A DNA stretch of 6,087 bases, taken from positions 146-6,232 of the forward strand of contig PMLI01000240.1 in assembly GCA_003158835.1 (NCBI GenBank), given 5' to 3'. The position numbers were made by a program, and so were the translations under genes. The notes beneath the pieces were generated by a model. That model ran no database searches, was not told the DNA's origin, and saw nothing but the letters and a program-made list of their open reading frames with translations. Shown one piece after another: positions 5,722-6,087 of the stretch (positions are counted from its first letter, which is position 1; each line of letters opens with the position of its first letter). This stretch comes from Acidimicrobiaceae bacterium (lineage in GTDB: Bacteria; Actinomycetota; Acidimicrobiia; Acidimicrobiales; Palsa-688).

Positions 5722-6087
5722 GCGGCGTTCCCTTCGGTATCCAGGAACCTGCCGTCACGAAAGCGCATGATCCGTTGGGCGGCCGCGGCCACGTCCTGCT
5801 CGTGGGTGATCAATACGATGGTCCGGCCCGTGCGGTGCAGGGCGTCCAGCATGCCCAGGACGTCGGCACTGGAGCGCGAGTCGAGGTTGCCCGTCGGTTC
5901 GTCAGCGAGCAGCAAGTCCGGCTCCGTCACCAGAGCGCGCGCCACGGCCACGCGCTGTTGCTGGCCACCGGACAGCTGATTGGGCAGATGATTGACCCTG
6001 TCGGTCAGGCCCACCTGGTCGAGCGCCTCCAGGGCGCGCTGCCTCCTCGTGCGCCGGTCGACCCCGGCGTAGATGAGCGGCAGCTCG
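5718..6087 (-). CDS. MacB/LolD-type ABC transporter ATP-binding protein, 3' part (cut by window edge)
   Basis: The last 122 residues of the ATPase partner of the permease; the 5' end, including Walker A and the Q-loop, lies beyond the right edge. The frame is open to the window end, starting ELPLIYAGV, a stretch typical of MacB/LolD-family ATPases just after the Q-loop. Visible motifs (numbered from the first whole codon): ABC signature LSGGQQQR (38-45), Walker B DLLLADEP with catalytic Glu63 (57-64), D-loop GNLD (66-69) and the switch histidine in ITHE (93-96). All nucleotide-hydrolysis residues in view are intact. The GTG at 6014 is internal, not the start. It hydrolyses ATP on the cytoplasmic face to drive the FtsX-type permease. 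The stop at 5718-5720 overlaps the permease ATG. In many MacB operons a membrane-fusion adaptor precedes this gene; whether one does here is outside the window. Confidence 0.95.
   Translation of the reverse strand, partial: ELPLIYAGVDRRTRRQRALEALDQVGLTDRVNHLPNQLSGGQQQRVAVARALVTEPDLLLADEPTGNLDSRSSADVLGMLDALHRTGRTIVLITHEQDVAAAAQRIMRFRDGRFLDTEGNAA
5730..5734 (-). promoter_or_regulatory. Ribosome binding site of the permease gene
   Basis: AAGGG on the reverse strand lies 8 nt before the permease ATG, within the ATPase coding end. With the ATGA overlap it suggests coupled translation of the two subunits. Confidence 0.5.

Overview
The window looks like chromosomal DNA from a high-GC actinobacterium. 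The best guess is the class Acidimicrobiia. The reasons are strong G/C bias at third codon positions, GTG starts, an actinobacterial-style lipoprotein signal, and a secreted protein built from repeats starting GYWLVASDGG, which are very common in that class. The assignment rests on pattern recognition, not on a search.

Left edge (1-397): the 5' end of rpsL (ribosomal protein S12) runs leftward off the window from a GTG at 231. Behind it lie a short leader with a 7-bp inverted repeat and a good sigma70-type promoter. Divergent from it, on the + strand, is a complete Gfo/Idh/MocA-family oxidoreductase (398-1471). A cluster of four ~19-20-bp direct repeats joins the end of that gene to the end of the next, convergent gene.

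Right part (1525-6087, all - strand, read from right to left): a tightly packed operon of four genes. It contains (i) a MacB/LolD-type ABC ATPase, cut by the window edge; (ii) a MacB/FtsX-type permease, overlapping the ATPase by ATGA; (iii) a lipoprotein with two copies of a DUF5666-like unit, each with a cysteine pair at the same 28-residue spacing; and (iv) a secreted protein with three Ig-like domains followed by six GYWLV repeats (possible beta-propeller), whose start overlaps the lipoprotein stop (GTGA). Overlaps and short gaps imply translational coupling, so the ABC pair, lipoprotein and surface protein probably act together at the cell envelope.

The secreted-protein gene is interrupted by one in-frame TAA (2506-2508) in the third Ig-like domain. 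The frame stays open and domain-like for 326 more codons, so this is a very recent nonsense mutation, a sequence error, or (less likely) readthrough. The aligned residue in the preceding domain is a Tyr encoded TAT, one base away from TAA.

No RNA genes, insertion sequences, CRISPR arrays or convincing intrinsic terminators were seen, and no gene-free stretch exceeds 300 bases.
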